A stretch of 64,000 nucleotides of DNA from Candidatus Proelusimicrobium volucris (lineage in GTDB: Bacteria; Elusimicrobiota; Elusimicrobia; Elusimicrobiales; Elusimicrobiaceae). Under the pieces are notes generated by a model that was not told the DNA's origin, did no database searches, and saw only the letters and a program-made list of their open reading frames with translations. The first letter of the stretch is position 1; every line of letters starts with the position of its first letter. The stretch spans positions 62,001 through 126,000 of the forward strand of contig CALUXD010000001.1 in NCBI GenBank assembly GCA_944324665.1, given 5' to 3'. Positions 1 through 7,730 of the stretch are shown here, piece by piece. Made by a program: the position numbers and the translations under genes.

Positions 1-1711
1 TACCCATAAACACGGGGTTGTCCAGAAAACCTTTTACCTCTTTTCGGTATACCCACACGCCGGGCGAATGGATTGTATAAATCTGCGCTGCGGTGTCATA
101 GCTTACCCGCTGGATTTGGCGGTATAGTTTTATTCTCTCGCTCTTATCGGTGGAACGCACTGCCTTGTCTATCATAGCGTCCAAGTCGGCATTGCCGAAG
201 GACTGCGCCACCGCATAACGCCCTTTAGAATGCAGGAACGGAAATACAAAATTATGTTCGTCGGGGTAATCGGCTATCCAGCCGCGCACCCACAAAGGCA
301 TTTTGGAGGCTTGAGTCTTTTCCAAAAACGAAGCCCAGGGCACGCCACGCAATTCTATATTGAATTTGGGATTTAGCTTTTCTATATTGCGTTTTAATAT
401 TTCCGCCGAAGTCTGCCTCATTTGAGAGCCGGTATTGTAAGTAAGAGTAAAGGAAAAGCCTTTCTCCCACACTTGCCCGTCATAAGCTTTTTTAAAATAT
501 TCTTCCGCTTTTTTCAAATCGAACTCATAACAAGGGGCGTCTTTATCGTAAGAGGCCAAACCCGGCGGCACCGGCCCGCACGCGCGCGGCGCTTTGCCGC
601 CCATAGACTCTTCCGCAAAAGCATCATAATCAAAAGCGTAGGAAAACGCTTTCCTTATATTTATATCTTTAAAAAAGTCCGCCGGTATTCCCGCACCGTC
701 CAGCTTGCCGCTGCCTATATCGGGGTTGGCTTCCGTATTGATGTCAAAGGTAAAAAAGATGACCGGATCGGTCTTAAGGCGCGGGAGCCTGTCCTGCACC
801 ACCAAATCCGGGTTGGAGGCGATCTGATCGGTAAAAGTAGGCGCGATTTCCGCTATGTCCACGTCGCCAGATTCCAGCATAAGGCGCATGGTGCTTTGCT
901 CTGGTACGGTTATAAGCTGGATAGTTTCAAGTTTCGGCGCGCCCAATATATAATCCTTGTTCGCCCTTAAATATATCCTCTTGGCAGCATTGTCCCAACG
1001 CTCCAACATAAAAGGCCCGCTGCCGTTGGCTTTATCGAAAAGATAAGATTCGTTCTTGCCGCGGTTATTGTATTGCCTCCAAGTTCCCGCCGTGCCGTCC
1101 CACTCGCCGTGGCTTACCGCCCAGTTTTTACTTATTATATAAGACCATCGGGCAAGTATTGAAAGCAGCGGCGCAAACGGCCTTTTTAAAGTTATTATTA
1201 CTTTATCGCCGTCGCTTTTTATAGCGTTTTCCACGTCTTGGTAATCGAGTATTATATTTCCTTTATTGTCGCGGGTGGAAGTTATGCCCAAAATCGGCTC
1301 CAAAAGCAAAGTGGAAGGGCCGCTGACGGCATCGGATATCAAAAACCGTTTTAAGGAATATTCCACGTCCTGCGCGGTAAGCGGGGTGCCGTCGTGGAAT
1401 TTTATGTCTTTTCTTATATTAAAGGTATAAGTTTTGCCGTCTTGGGATATAAGGCCGTTCTCAACGGAAGGCACTTCTTGCGCTATCAGAGGTTCAAACT
1501 CCGTAAGGGAAGAACCTTTAAATTTTATTAAAGTATCGTAAATATTAAGCAAAACACCGTGCGTAAAGCCGTCGTAAGAAAAGACGGGATCGAAAGATTC
1601 CGCCTCCCCAATAATCGCCACAGTAAGATTGTTTGTTTCCTGCTTGGGCGCACAGCCAAATATGGCCGCAAGGCAAAGCGCTGCCGTAAAAATTATATTG
1701 TTTCTTTTCAT
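1..1711 (-). CDS. ABC-type oligopeptide-binding lipoprotein (SBP_bac_5), 3' end cut by window
   Basis: Periplasmic substrate-binding subunit of a Dpp/Opp-type peptide importer. The ATG at 1711 opens a lipoprotein signal ending in a lipobox-like IFGC, followed by a mature part typical of the family (FDPVFSYDG near the start, FHDGTPLTAQDVEYSLKR, then ADYPDEHNF near the end). About 570 codons are present and family members are usually 530-570 residues, so only a few C-terminal residues should be missing. No permease or ATPase genes lie beside it in the window. It starts immediately after the stop of the C39-like protease gene, so the two are probably cotranscribed. Substrate specificity cannot be read from sequence. 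Confidence 0.9.
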   Translation of the reverse strand, partial: MKRNNIIFTAALCLAAIFGCAPKQETNNLTVAIIGEAESFDPVFSYDGFTHGVLLNIYDTLIKFKGSSLTEFEPLIAQEVPSVENGLISQDGKTYTFNIRKDIKFHDGTPLTAQDVEYSLKRFLISDAVSGPSTLLLEPILGITSTRDNKGNIILDYQDVENAIKSDGDKVIITLKRPFAPLLSILARWSYIISKNWAVSHGEWDGTAGTWRQYNNRGKNESYLFDKANGSGPFMLERWDNAAKRIYLRANKDYILGAPKLETIQLITVPEQSTMRLMLESGDVDIAEIAPTFTDQIASNPDLVVQDRLPRLKTDPVIFFTFDINTEANPDIGSGKLDGAGIPADFFKDINIRKAFSYAFDYDAFAEESMGGKAPRACGPVPPGLASYDKDAPCYEFDLKKAEEYFKKAYDGQVWEKGFSFTLTYNTGSQMRQTSAEILKRNIEKLNPKFNIELRGVPWASFLEKTQASKMPLWVRGWIADYPDEHNFVFPFLHSKGRYAVAQSFGNADLDAMIDKAVRSTDKSERIKLYRQIQRVSYDTAAQIYTIHSPGVWVYRKEVKGFLDNPVFMG

Positions 1712-2686
1712 TTATTCACCTATCGCGTAAGCTATTCCTTTTTTGTTTTTGAGCCAAGCCGCGGCAAATTGTTTCCTGTCGTATACCCGCCGCACATTTT
1801 GCTCCTTGGAAGCGGCTGGATCCATAACGATTACGTTCCCATCCGCGTCAAAACCGCAAATCACCACCAAGTGCCCTTCGCTCTTTTTGACAGCCGCATT
1901 TTTTAAGGCACCATCTTTATAAGCTATGGAAACTATCAAAGGCCGCCCTTTATAAAGCTCACCTTCGGCCTGCGCCAAAGAACTGCACCTTACAACCGCC
2001 GCCGCAAGGCCAAGCTGCGCGGCAAAGGCGGTATTAAGCGGCCAACTGCCATAAATTTCGGCGCCTTCGTCATATACGCCTTTTAATATTTCCTCAAGCG
2101 GCAAATCTTTGCCGTAATGGGCCAAAACCATTTTAAGACAAGCCGGCGAACAAATGCGGCGGCGCAGTTTCTTATCCGCGTAAAGCATTTGGCTGACCGG
2201 CTTTAAAGGTATTTCAAAATCCCTAAGATCCAAAGTTTCCAACCCAAGAGAATCATCATAAGCGGCTTTGGCGCGCGTAAATGCCGCGGCAAGGAAATCT
2301 ATCTTCGCTCGGCCCAGTACTGTTATTTGATACTTAAAAGCCAAAGCGGGCTTTTTGGGTATTAGAGTGTCGCACTCAACTTTAGCGAAAGCGTCGCTCT
2401 GCTCTTTGAAAGTTTTTTTGTAATTAGGACTTACATAAAATAATTTATACAGGCCGCTCCAACCGTCTTCCGTTTTTACCGCCGCCTCCGCCAAAGCGGC
2501 GGATCCTTCCTCAAAACGCGCGCTTAGAGATAAGGCTAGCGAATCAAATTCAAACGGGCCTTTAATCGGTTTTGAGGCTATTACGTAAAAACCTTTAAAT
2601 TTGGCGCTTGGCGCCAGTTTCTCTTTAGGGAAGATATTGTTGTATACGGGCAATAGGGCGATTTGCTTTTTGCTCAGCGGTTGCAT
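1712..2686 (-). CDS. C39-like cysteine peptidase domain protein
   Basis: 324 residues. The C-terminal half (about 170-320) has the papain-like peptidase C39_2 pattern: putative nucleophile Cys179 in ICSPACLKMVL, His272 in EGHLVVICGFD and Asp289 in VIVMDPA. The first 160 residues are a beta-rich region I do not recognise. No clear signal peptide or ABC-transporter part, so it is not a bacteriocin exporter. It is followed without gap by the peptide-binding lipoprotein, which fits a peptide-processing and uptake pair, but that is inference. Substrate unknown. Confidence 0.75.
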   Translation of the reverse strand: MQPLSKKQIALLPVYNNIFPKEKLAPSAKFKGFYVIASKPIKGPFEFDSLALSLSARFEEGSAALAEAAVKTEDGWSGLYKLFYVSPNYKKTFKEQSDAFAKVECDTLIPKKPALAFKYQITVLGRAKIDFLAAAFTRAKAAYDDSLGLETLDLRDFEIPLKPVSQMLYADKKLRRRICSPACLKMVLAHYGKDLPLEEILKGVYDEGAEIYGSWPLNTAFAAQLGLAAAVVRCSSLAQAEGELYKGRPLIVSIAYKDGALKNAAVKKSEGHLVVICGFDADGNVIVMDPAASKEQNVRRVYDRKQFAAAWLKNKKGIAYAIGE

Positions 2687-2708
2687 CGGTTCGGCCTCCT
2701 ATGAAAAA

Positions 2709-2780
2709 TCGGGGCACCCGGGCTCGAACCGGGAACCTCCCGCTCCCAAAGCGGGCGCTCTACCTTTGAGCCATGCCCCG
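2709..2780 (-). tRNA. tRNA-Pro (anticodon TGG)
   Basis: Read on the minus strand it folds as a full cloverleaf: acceptor CGGGGCA with TGCCCCG, discriminator A, T-arm CCCGG-TTCGAGC-CCGGG, anticodon stem CCCGC with GCGGG around loop TTTGGGA, giving anticodon TGG. CCA is not encoded. A TATAAT box lies at 2790-2795, about 10 bases upstream, as expected for a tRNA promoter. Confidence 0.96.
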
Positions 2781-3007
2781 AATAATAGAATTATACAAAA
2801 TTATATAAGACCGTTACGGTCGGCTTTTCCCTTTTAAGAGCAATACCGCGCAGGCGCATCCAAAAAACACTTTCATTTCCATTAAACGCGCCTGCAAATA
2901 TTACAGACAACAAACTTTTAAAAATAATCAAACACGGGAAAACAACAAAACCCTTTTAGCCAATTATCGGCAGGCATAAAATTTATACGCCAAATATGTA
3001 TGCCAAA

Positions 3008-3032
3008 TAAAAAACCCCCGATCTATCGGAGG
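3008..3032 (-). terminator. Intrinsic terminator, ancestral terminator of tRNA-Gln
   Basis: On the minus strand CCTCCG-ATAGAT-CGGGGG is followed by TTTTTTA. It lies 15 bases outside the left prophage attachment core. In the chromosome without the prophage it would sit directly behind tRNA-Gln, now at 35225-35295, so it is most simply read as that gene's displaced terminator. The rest of 2781-3046 has no ORF that I can support. Confidence 0.75.
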
Positions 3033-3046
3033 CCACAATAAAAACA

Positions 3047-3061
3047 ACTCCGGGACTAGGA
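3047..3061. repeat. attL core (15 bp)
   Basis: ACTCCGGGACTAGGA, identical to 35224-35238. The sequences diverge immediately on both sides. The core equals the 3' strand of the T-arm and acceptor stem of tRNA-Gln including discriminator G73. Confidence 0.93.
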
Positions 3062-3170
3062 GTCTTACGAGGATAATACTTTTTTATAAAAAAATGGGCT
3101 TATTTTTTATCATAAAGACGATATAAAAAAGGAATTTAAAGAAAGTAAAAAAAACTAAAAATGACAAACA

Positions 3171-3193
3171 ACAGCCACACCAACAGCCACACC
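3171..3193 (+). repeat. Putative integrase arm-binding sites, left arm
   Basis: Two direct copies of ACAGCCACACC at 3171-3181 and 3183-3193, starting 12 bp apart. The right end has the same motif twice, in the same orientation and also 12 bp apart (35188-35196 and 35200-35210). Paired direct repeats flanking both att cores are what tyrosine integrases use as arm-type sites. Function is inferred. The stretch 3062-3170 holds no gene that I can see. Confidence 0.6.
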
Positions 3194-3214
3194 TTTAAGA
3201 GCAAAAAAACAATT

Positions 3215-3388
3215 TTATAAGTTTATATTTTTGCGGAGGGAAAACTCTTCTCTTTTACCCTTGTTCCAGCTCTGTACCGGCCTTAAATAACCGACCACCC
3301 TTGAATATACTTCGCAGTTCGTGCTTTTAACCGTTTCTTTCGCGGCTTTAAGTTCGGAAATTTTGTTTCTTATTTCTTGTTTATCCAT
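3215..3388 (-). CDS. Small NrdD C-terminus-like phage protein (57 aa)
   Basis: ATG at 3388, two bases past the stop of the lipoprotein gene. The protein has a short charged helix and then CEVYSRVVGYLRPVQSWNKG followed by KREEF. That pattern is the C-terminal glycyl-radical segment of anaerobic ribonucleotide reductase (NrdD), and similar standalone 50-60 residue proteins occur in phages under that name. It cannot be a reductase by itself. It could be a stand-alone radical-domain spare part or a structural relic. It is the last gene of the leftward operon, next to attL. Confidence 0.72.
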   Translation of the reverse strand: MDKQEIRNKISELKAAKETVKSTNCEVYSRVVGYLRPVQSWNKGKREEFSLRKNINL

Positions 3389-3389
3389 A

Positions 3390-3611
3390 TCAATCCTTAC
3401 ACGCTTTGTTTTCGGGTTCGCAAAGGCAGGCTATACCTACCACTTTGCCCCAATTAGAGGCGTTAAGCTCCATAATTGCGGGATCGGCAAAATCCCAAGG
3501 CGGAAAGCATACCGCCGCGCTACTTCTTTGAGAGGAAGCGACGCACCCACTCGTTACGCTCATTATCAGACATAGCAGAGCCACGCTTAAAACCTTTCTC
3601 ATACTTTTCAC
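3390..3611 (-). CDS. Probable outer-membrane spanin (Rz1-like lipoprotein)
   Basis: 73 residues with a signal peptide and lipobox TSGC around residue 23. Its 5' third overlaps the 3' end of the gene at 3520-3777 in another frame. A small lipoprotein overlapping a membrane-anchored helical protein at the end of a lysis cassette is the Rz/Rz1 spanin arrangement that disrupts the outer membrane of diderm hosts. Assigned from architecture, not from sequence identity. Confidence 0.6.
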   Translation of the reverse strand: MKSMRKVLSVALLCLIMSVTSGCVASSQRSSAAVCFPPWDFADPAIMELNASNWGKVVGIACLCEPENKACKD

Positions 3612-3777
3612 GCTCCTTTATCTCTTGTTTCAAAGCCTTTTGACGCTCGGCGGCTTTTCCGCTAGATCGGCCATTTAGGTATATCCAAGCCGCCAAAAGG
3701 CCAAGGGCGGCGATTGTGCCGCCCCAAAACAGGCCATTACTTAACAGAGGTGTTATCAGGCTTGATATTATTGCCAT
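3520..3777 (-). CDS. Probable inner-membrane spanin (Rz-like)
   Basis: 85 residues: an N-terminal membrane segment (about 14-33, GLFWGGTIAALGLLAAWIYL) followed by a charged helical domain with KQEIKEREKYEKGFKRG. It overlaps the holin gene at its start and the Rz1-like lipoprotein at its end. Topology and context fit the inner-membrane partner of a two-component spanin. Sequence alone would only give small membrane phage protein. Confidence 0.58.
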   Translation of the reverse strand: MAIISSLITPLLSNGLFWGGTIAALGLLAAWIYLNGRSSGKAAERQKALKQEIKEREKYEKGFKRGSAMSDNERNEWVRRFLSKK

Positions 3778-4072
3778 CGTCCGCCCCCAATTTTTCCACT
3801 TTTGCCTTAATTATCTTATCATAGCCCAGTTGCGCGGACGCAACGGAGCAGAGCCAAACAAGCCAAAAAGAAGTTTTAATAAACTCCTTGGCGCCGTCTT
3901 GCACTATATAGGCACAGCCGCCGGCGAGTGCAAGCATTATGATAAACTTTACCGCCGCCGGCAGTTTATCTATGGCGGGAATTTGTTTTAATCCTTCCAT
4001 CAACCCGTTAGTAAGCAGGGCGACCAGCGCGCCAAGCAAAACAACGGAAATAATGAACGTCAATACAGTCAT
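3737..4072 (-). CDS. Putative holin
   Basis: 111 residues with membrane segments at about 3-24, 41-60 and 66-85, and a charged C-terminal tail (KIIKAKVEKLG). A strong AGGAGG ribosome site lies 8 bases before ATG 4072, directly below a perfect 8-bp hairpin (4087-4107) that could limit its translation. It sits between the DUF5675 protein and the spanin-like pair, the usual place of a holin. The exact holin class is not recognisable. Confidence 0.6.
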   Translation of the reverse strand: MTVLTFIISVVLLGALVALLTNGLMEGLKQIPAIDKLPAAVKFIIMLALAGGCAYIVQDGAKEFIKTSFWLVWLCSVASAQLGYDKIIKAKVEKLGADDGNNIKPDNTSVK

Positions 4073-4086
4073 TTTTACTACCTCCT

Positions 4087-4107
4087 AAAATCGGTTTTTC
4101 CGATTTT
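4087..4107 (-). promoter_or_regulatory. Hairpin adjoining the holin ribosome-binding site
   Basis: Perfect inverted repeat AAAATCGG-TTTTT-CCGATTTT on the plus strand. On the mRNA it ends exactly where the AGGAGG of the holin begins (4081-4086). The stem may influence ribosome access and so lysis timing. No U-tract follows it on the minus strand, so it is not a terminator. Confidence 0.45.
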
Positions 4108-4192
4108 TCCGCTTCTAAAGTTTTGCGGCTCCGCCAAGAGCCACGACCTTATTTGTTGCTCCAATTTAATGTTTTTGGATCCACAAATCAAA

Positions 4193-4594
4193 TCAATTTA
4201 TCTCAATTTCCAGATTTTCGCCGCCTCGAACGGCGACAATCAATATCTTAAAGAGCTTTTGGAATGTTTTCCGGCTGTCCAAAACCTTACCCTTAACCCG
4301 ATTGAACCCGACCAAAATACACCCCTCGGTGTCTTCAGCCGTATTTCCCGAATGTATCCGCACGCCGCTAAAGCCAGGCACGTCTTTAATAATCGGCATA
4401 AGGCGGTTAAAGCGTATGCTTTCGGTAATTTCAATTTGATATTTACCGGCCGGAATAGCAGTCCTACCCGGGATTTTTACGCCTGCGGGGCGGACGGTAT
4501 CTTCCAAAGTATCGCAAAAATAATGCCCGTCTATGGATAATTTGCCGATAGTATATTTCGGCCCTTTAAATATTCTTTTAACGGTGATATTCAT
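4193..4594 (-). CDS. DUF5675 family phage protein, possible cell-wall-active lysis protein
   Basis: 133 residues with the DUF5675 signature: IPAGKYQIEI, VPGFSGVRIHSGNTAEDTEG then CILVG, whose His-Gly-Asn/Asp-Thr/Cys pattern is strongly conserved in the family. Such proteins sit in lysis cassettes of many phages. A role in peptidoglycan cleavage is suspected but not established as far as I know. No other endolysin-like gene is visible in this prophage, so this is the best endolysin candidate. It overlaps the preceding gene by 17 bases. Confidence 0.75.
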   Translation of the reverse strand: MNITVKRIFKGPKYTIGKLSIDGHYFCDTLEDTVRPAGVKIPGRTAIPAGKYQIEITESIRFNRLMPIIKDVPGFSGVRIHSGNTAEDTEGCILVGFNRVKGKVLDSRKTFQKLFKILIVAVRGGENLEIEIN

Positions 4595-4847
4595 GGATAC
4601 GCTTCTCCGATTCCGATAATCTTCTGTGGGCGGATTTTAAAGAATTTTCCGCCACCGCCATTCTTTCTTGAAGGTGGTTATACTTATCTTGCTTCTTTTC
4701 CAAACGACCGATGTCTTCCTTAACATCGCGCCGTAAATCCTCTACGGCTGTTTTAAGCGCTTTTATTTCGCCTTTAATCTGCCCCCACGCCAAGAAAATA
4801 GACGCGGCCGCCATAATCAAGGGCAAGTAGTCTAAGAGCTCTTTCAT
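4578..4847 (-). CDS. Membrane-anchored coiled-coil phage protein
   Basis: 89 residues: an N-terminal membrane segment (about 7-22, YLPLIMAAASIFLAWG) followed by a long amphipathic helix rich in Lys/Glu (KTAVEDLRRDVKEDIGRLEK). The layout resembles XhlA/haemolysin-like phage proteins, although there the membrane segment is usually C-terminal. It overlaps both neighbours between the fibre gene and DUF5675, so it is a late-operon protein with a likely role in lysis. No family recognised. Confidence 0.55.
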   Translation of the reverse strand: MKELLDYLPLIMAAASIFLAWGQIKGEIKALKTAVEDLRRDVKEDIGRLEKKQDKYNHLQERMAVAENSLKSAHRRLSESEKRIHEYHR

Positions 4848-6349
4848 TCTCCGCCCCCCTCGGCTGTGGATATGTTCATTACACTTGTTTCACAATCAAA
4901 ACTCCCGTCTTCAATGTTTTCGGCGGTAATAATAACGCTGTTTTTAAAAATCGACTCTTTCTCGTTAATATGTCTAACTATGGCTAAAACTTTTGAGAAT
5001 TTAATATCAAACGGAGATATGCTCAAAGAAGAACTGTTATCCCACATTCTCGCGAATTTGCCATCTTTATAAAAACCAGCCGCGGCGGAAGACGAAAAAC
5101 TTGCGGCACTCGTCGAGCCATATTTCGATAGAGCGCAAATTAAAGAAGAATCTTTGATATAAGGAACGATATTGCCGTTCTCGTCAAAAACCAAGTAGCC
5201 GTTGCCGAAATGCATAACGGTATACGTCTCTTTCCCCGGAACAGGACCGAAAGCCAAACATTCGCCGAAATTGGAACTCCCAAAATTAGTGAAAGAGAAA
5301 TTTACCAAACTTTTAAAAGGTATTATTTTGTTGGAGAATGATTTCGATATTTCGTCAAATACGGATAATTCTATTTCGCCATCGTGATATTGTGCGAAAT
5401 ATATTTTACCGTTATAACGTCCGAATATATTGCATTCCCGGAACCTAAATCCCCCGCTATATACACTGCTTTGGGGCAAATTATCCCAATTCCAATCAAC
5501 TATCAGCGTATTTTCTCTGTAAGAATATACACTTCTGGAACCTGATAATATTTTCCAATATTTTTTATCGCTTACAAATTGCGAAATATTTGATAACGCA
5601 GGTATCGTTAAAGGCTCATATATACCGCTTAGGGTATTTATTTTTAATAATCCGCCCGATTTTGGGACATAGGCCACGGCTAAACTTCCATCGGCGTTAG
5701 CCGCCAGAATTATAGGGGTTGAATTAGCAGTTTGGATAGTGTTGCCGTTTTCGTCTTTACATAGCTTTCCCTCGACATCGCCAAGCGAAAAATCTTCATT
5801 TATATTTACATTGATTATGCAATTTCCACCGAGATATAATGCTTTGTAGGCAAAATTATTACCGTTAAAATAGGGCTTTATATCATAATAGGACGTATTT
5901 GTCGAAATACCCTCGTCTTGAGTAGTCATGGCGGATATTATCTGAGAAGGGGTATAAGAGGTAAAGGAATAAGAGGTTTGCGCTTCCGGAACGGCCGTCG
6001 GCTCTTTTAACAATCTTATATCGTTATCGAATTTTCCGTAAACATCGTTCATTTTAGTACCCGAGAAAGCACTACCCGAAGTCGCGGAAGAAGCCTCGGG
6101 ATAAATCATTATCGGGAAATTCGGCTCTACGGCGTAACCGTCGCCGTCTATGGCGTCGGCCATTTGCGCAAAGGAATCGGTATACTCTATATCCGCACCC
6201 TTTTCCGTTAATTTTTGCGCCAACAGTTTTTTGCCGGCGGTAACGGTCGCGGAAAGCTCTATTAGGGCGCCGCTTAAATCTTCGCTCACGCCTCCGCCCG
6301 AGGCCGAAATTTTTAAAGTCTTTCCCAAAATGTTTAATTCTTCAGTCAT
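4844..6349 (-). CDS. Tail fibre or receptor-binding protein
   Basis: 501 residues. It begins with a short segment seen in many tail-appendage proteins (ALIELSATVTAGKKLLAQKL then a YTDSFAQMADAI helix) and continues as a Ser/Asn/aromatic-rich beta protein with repeated strand units, perhaps a propeller, with no known enzyme motif. It follows the baseplate and first fibre genes, where receptor-binding proteins lie, and ends just before the lysis genes. The C-terminal 350 residues are the likely host-recognition part. Confidence 0.65.
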   Translation of the reverse strand: MTEELNILGKTLKISASGGGVSEDLSGALIELSATVTAGKKLLAQKLTEKGADIEYTDSFAQMADAIDGDGYAVEPNFPIMIYPEASSATSGSAFSGTKMNDVYGKFDNDIRLLKEPTAVPEAQTSYSFTSYTPSQIISAMTTQDEGISTNTSYYDIKPYFNGNNFAYKALYLGGNCIINVNINEDFSLGDVEGKLCKDENGNTIQTANSTPIILAANADGSLAVAYVPKSGGLLKINTLSGIYEPLTIPALSNISQFVSDKKYWKILSGSRSVYSYRENTLIVDWNWDNLPQSSVYSGGFRFRECNIFGRYNGKIYFAQYHDGEIELSVFDEISKSFSNKIIPFKSLVNFSFTNFGSSNFGECLAFGPVPGKETYTVMHFGNGYLVFDENGNIVPYIKDSSLICALSKYGSTSAASFSSSAAAGFYKDGKFARMWDNSSSLSISPFDIKFSKVLAIVRHINEKESIFKNSVIITAENIEDGSFDCETSVMNISTAEGGGE

Positions 6350-7194
6350 ACACCCTCCGTAATATCTTCTATAACAACATTATCGCCCGCGACGATTTTC
6401 GTATTTTCCTTTAAAGCGGCTATTTCCTGCTCCAAAGCGATAATCCTTCCCAAGACTCCGCCAGTATCAAGCAAAATATCCAAAAGCGCTTGATTTTGCG
6501 CAACGCTTGCGGGGACGGCATAATTTACCACGCTGACCCACGGATATAGAGTTGTGTGCGCCGGCGTTACCGTATCGCTATTGCCGTAAACCGCATTAGA
6601 TCGGGACGCGTCAAAACCTGCCACCGGGTCGGATTGATTATCGGTATGGGCATTACCGTTTATTTTACGGCCCGTATCGTAAAAAGCTCCCGTCATTTCA
6701 CTGCCGCCTTTTCCGCTTAAAGTAAGCACCGTGCCCGTTATATTTGGCAAACCCGCCGCAACGCTTTTAATGCCCCCCTCCGGAGTGGCGGCCTTAATAA
6801 AATTCTTTAAAACAGGTAGTCGCAAAGAGCCTGTTTCCGTATTGATAACGTAAAATGGGCATTCGCCATATTTGGACAAACTATCTTCATACGCGGTAAG
6901 AGCAATGCAAAGCTCGCCATGGGCTTTTAGCCAATTAAAAAAATCTGGATATATTTTATCCGCATTAACGATAGTGTCTCCGCTAAATAACGGCAACCTG
7001 CCGGGATTATCCTCAATTTTGCGGCTTTGACTAAACGACACCGTTCCGATAGGAGCGGAATTTATTTTTAAAAATTCCCGCAATTGCTCCCCGCTAATTT
7101 TATAGGTATGAACTCCGTCGTCAACGGCAAGGCTGTCACTGCTTAACAGCGCCGTTTTCGCCGGCAGAGAGGATATTGTTGTTATTTCGCTCAT
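6346..7194 (-). CDS. Tail fibre / collar-type protein
   Basis: 282 residues. Middle and C-terminal motifs typical of phage fibres are visible: LPNITGTV, FDASRSNAVYGNSDTVTPAH then a TLYPWVSVVNY ending, and a C-terminal helix (LLDILLDTGGVLGRIIALEQ) for trimerisation. It lies between the gpI-like tail protein and the receptor-binding protein, overlapping the latter by 4 bases. Confidence 0.72.
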   Translation of the reverse strand: MSEITTISSLPAKTALLSSDSLAVDDGVHTYKISGEQLREFLKINSAPIGTVSFSQSRKIEDNPGRLPLFSGDTIVNADKIYPDFFNWLKAHGELCIALTAYEDSLSKYGECPFYVINTETGSLRLPVLKNFIKAATPEGGIKSVAAGLPNITGTVLTLSGKGGSEMTGAFYDTGRKINGNAHTDNQSDPVAGFDASRSNAVYGNSDTVTPAHTTLYPWVSVVNYAVPASVAQNQALLDILLDTGGVLGRIIALEQEIAALKENTKIVAGDNVVIEDITEGV

Positions 7195-7730
7195 TATTCT
7201 TCCTCCTTCAGTATGATGTTAAATTCCAAATATACTCCCGGATTTTTAAAAATATTAAGGACGGACCATACCTTATAATAATCCATATCGCCCAAAGCCC
7301 AGCGAAAATGAATAACATTTCCATTTTCATCGGATATGGCCGTTTCGGAAAGAATACTCTCCACCCACTTAAAGAAAGCGTTTTTATCGCTTTTTATATT
7401 GATTCTCAAAGCGGCCGAGGCTAAAATTTCAAAACTTATTTCGGCTTGCTCGCCGAAAATCCTTTTAAGTATAAAAAGATAGCTCTCAAAAGTGCCGCCG
7501 TAAGGGAATTGCCTAAAGATATCGTCGTAATAATCCGCAAAGACATCTCTTGCAACCACTCCGTCCAAAACGGCGGCGCCGCTGTCGTAAAGGGTATACC
7601 CCAAGGCTTTTGCTCCATAACATTTTTCAATAAATTGCGTTAAGGCCGATTTGATGTCGTCAAAAACCGCGTCGAATGCCCCGCAGAATTTCATTTCCAA
7701 ATTGTCGCCGTTAAAATTTTGATGGCTCAT
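7194..7730 (-). CDS. Tail protein, gpI/YmfQ-like
   Basis: 178 residues without a catalytic motif. Position and size fit the gpI/DUF2612-type protein that links baseplate and fibre, directly after the baseplate J protein (overlap 4 bases) and before the fibre gene (adjacent). The C-terminal WALGDMDYYKVWSVLNIF stretch may be the fibre-contact part. Assignment is mainly by order. Confidence 0.5.
   Translation of the reverse strand: MSHQNFNGDNLEMKFCGAFDAVFDDIKSALTQFIEKCYGAKALGYTLYDSGAAVLDGVVARDVFADYYDDIFRQFPYGGTFESYLFILKRIFGEQAEISFEILASAALRINIKSDKNAFFKWVESILSETAISDENGNVIHFRWALGDMDYYKVWSVLNIFKNPGVYLEFNIILKEEE

Noticed and set aside
422-970. Long plus-strand ORF at the left end
   Set aside because: It runs opposite to the oligopeptide-binding lipoprotein gene, whose protein is clearly recognisable through the whole interval. 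Shadow frame.
3087-3110. AT-only inverted repeat (AAAAAAT/ATTTTTT) near attL
   Set aside because: No GC pairs and no proper tail. Expected by chance in this A/T-rich stretch.
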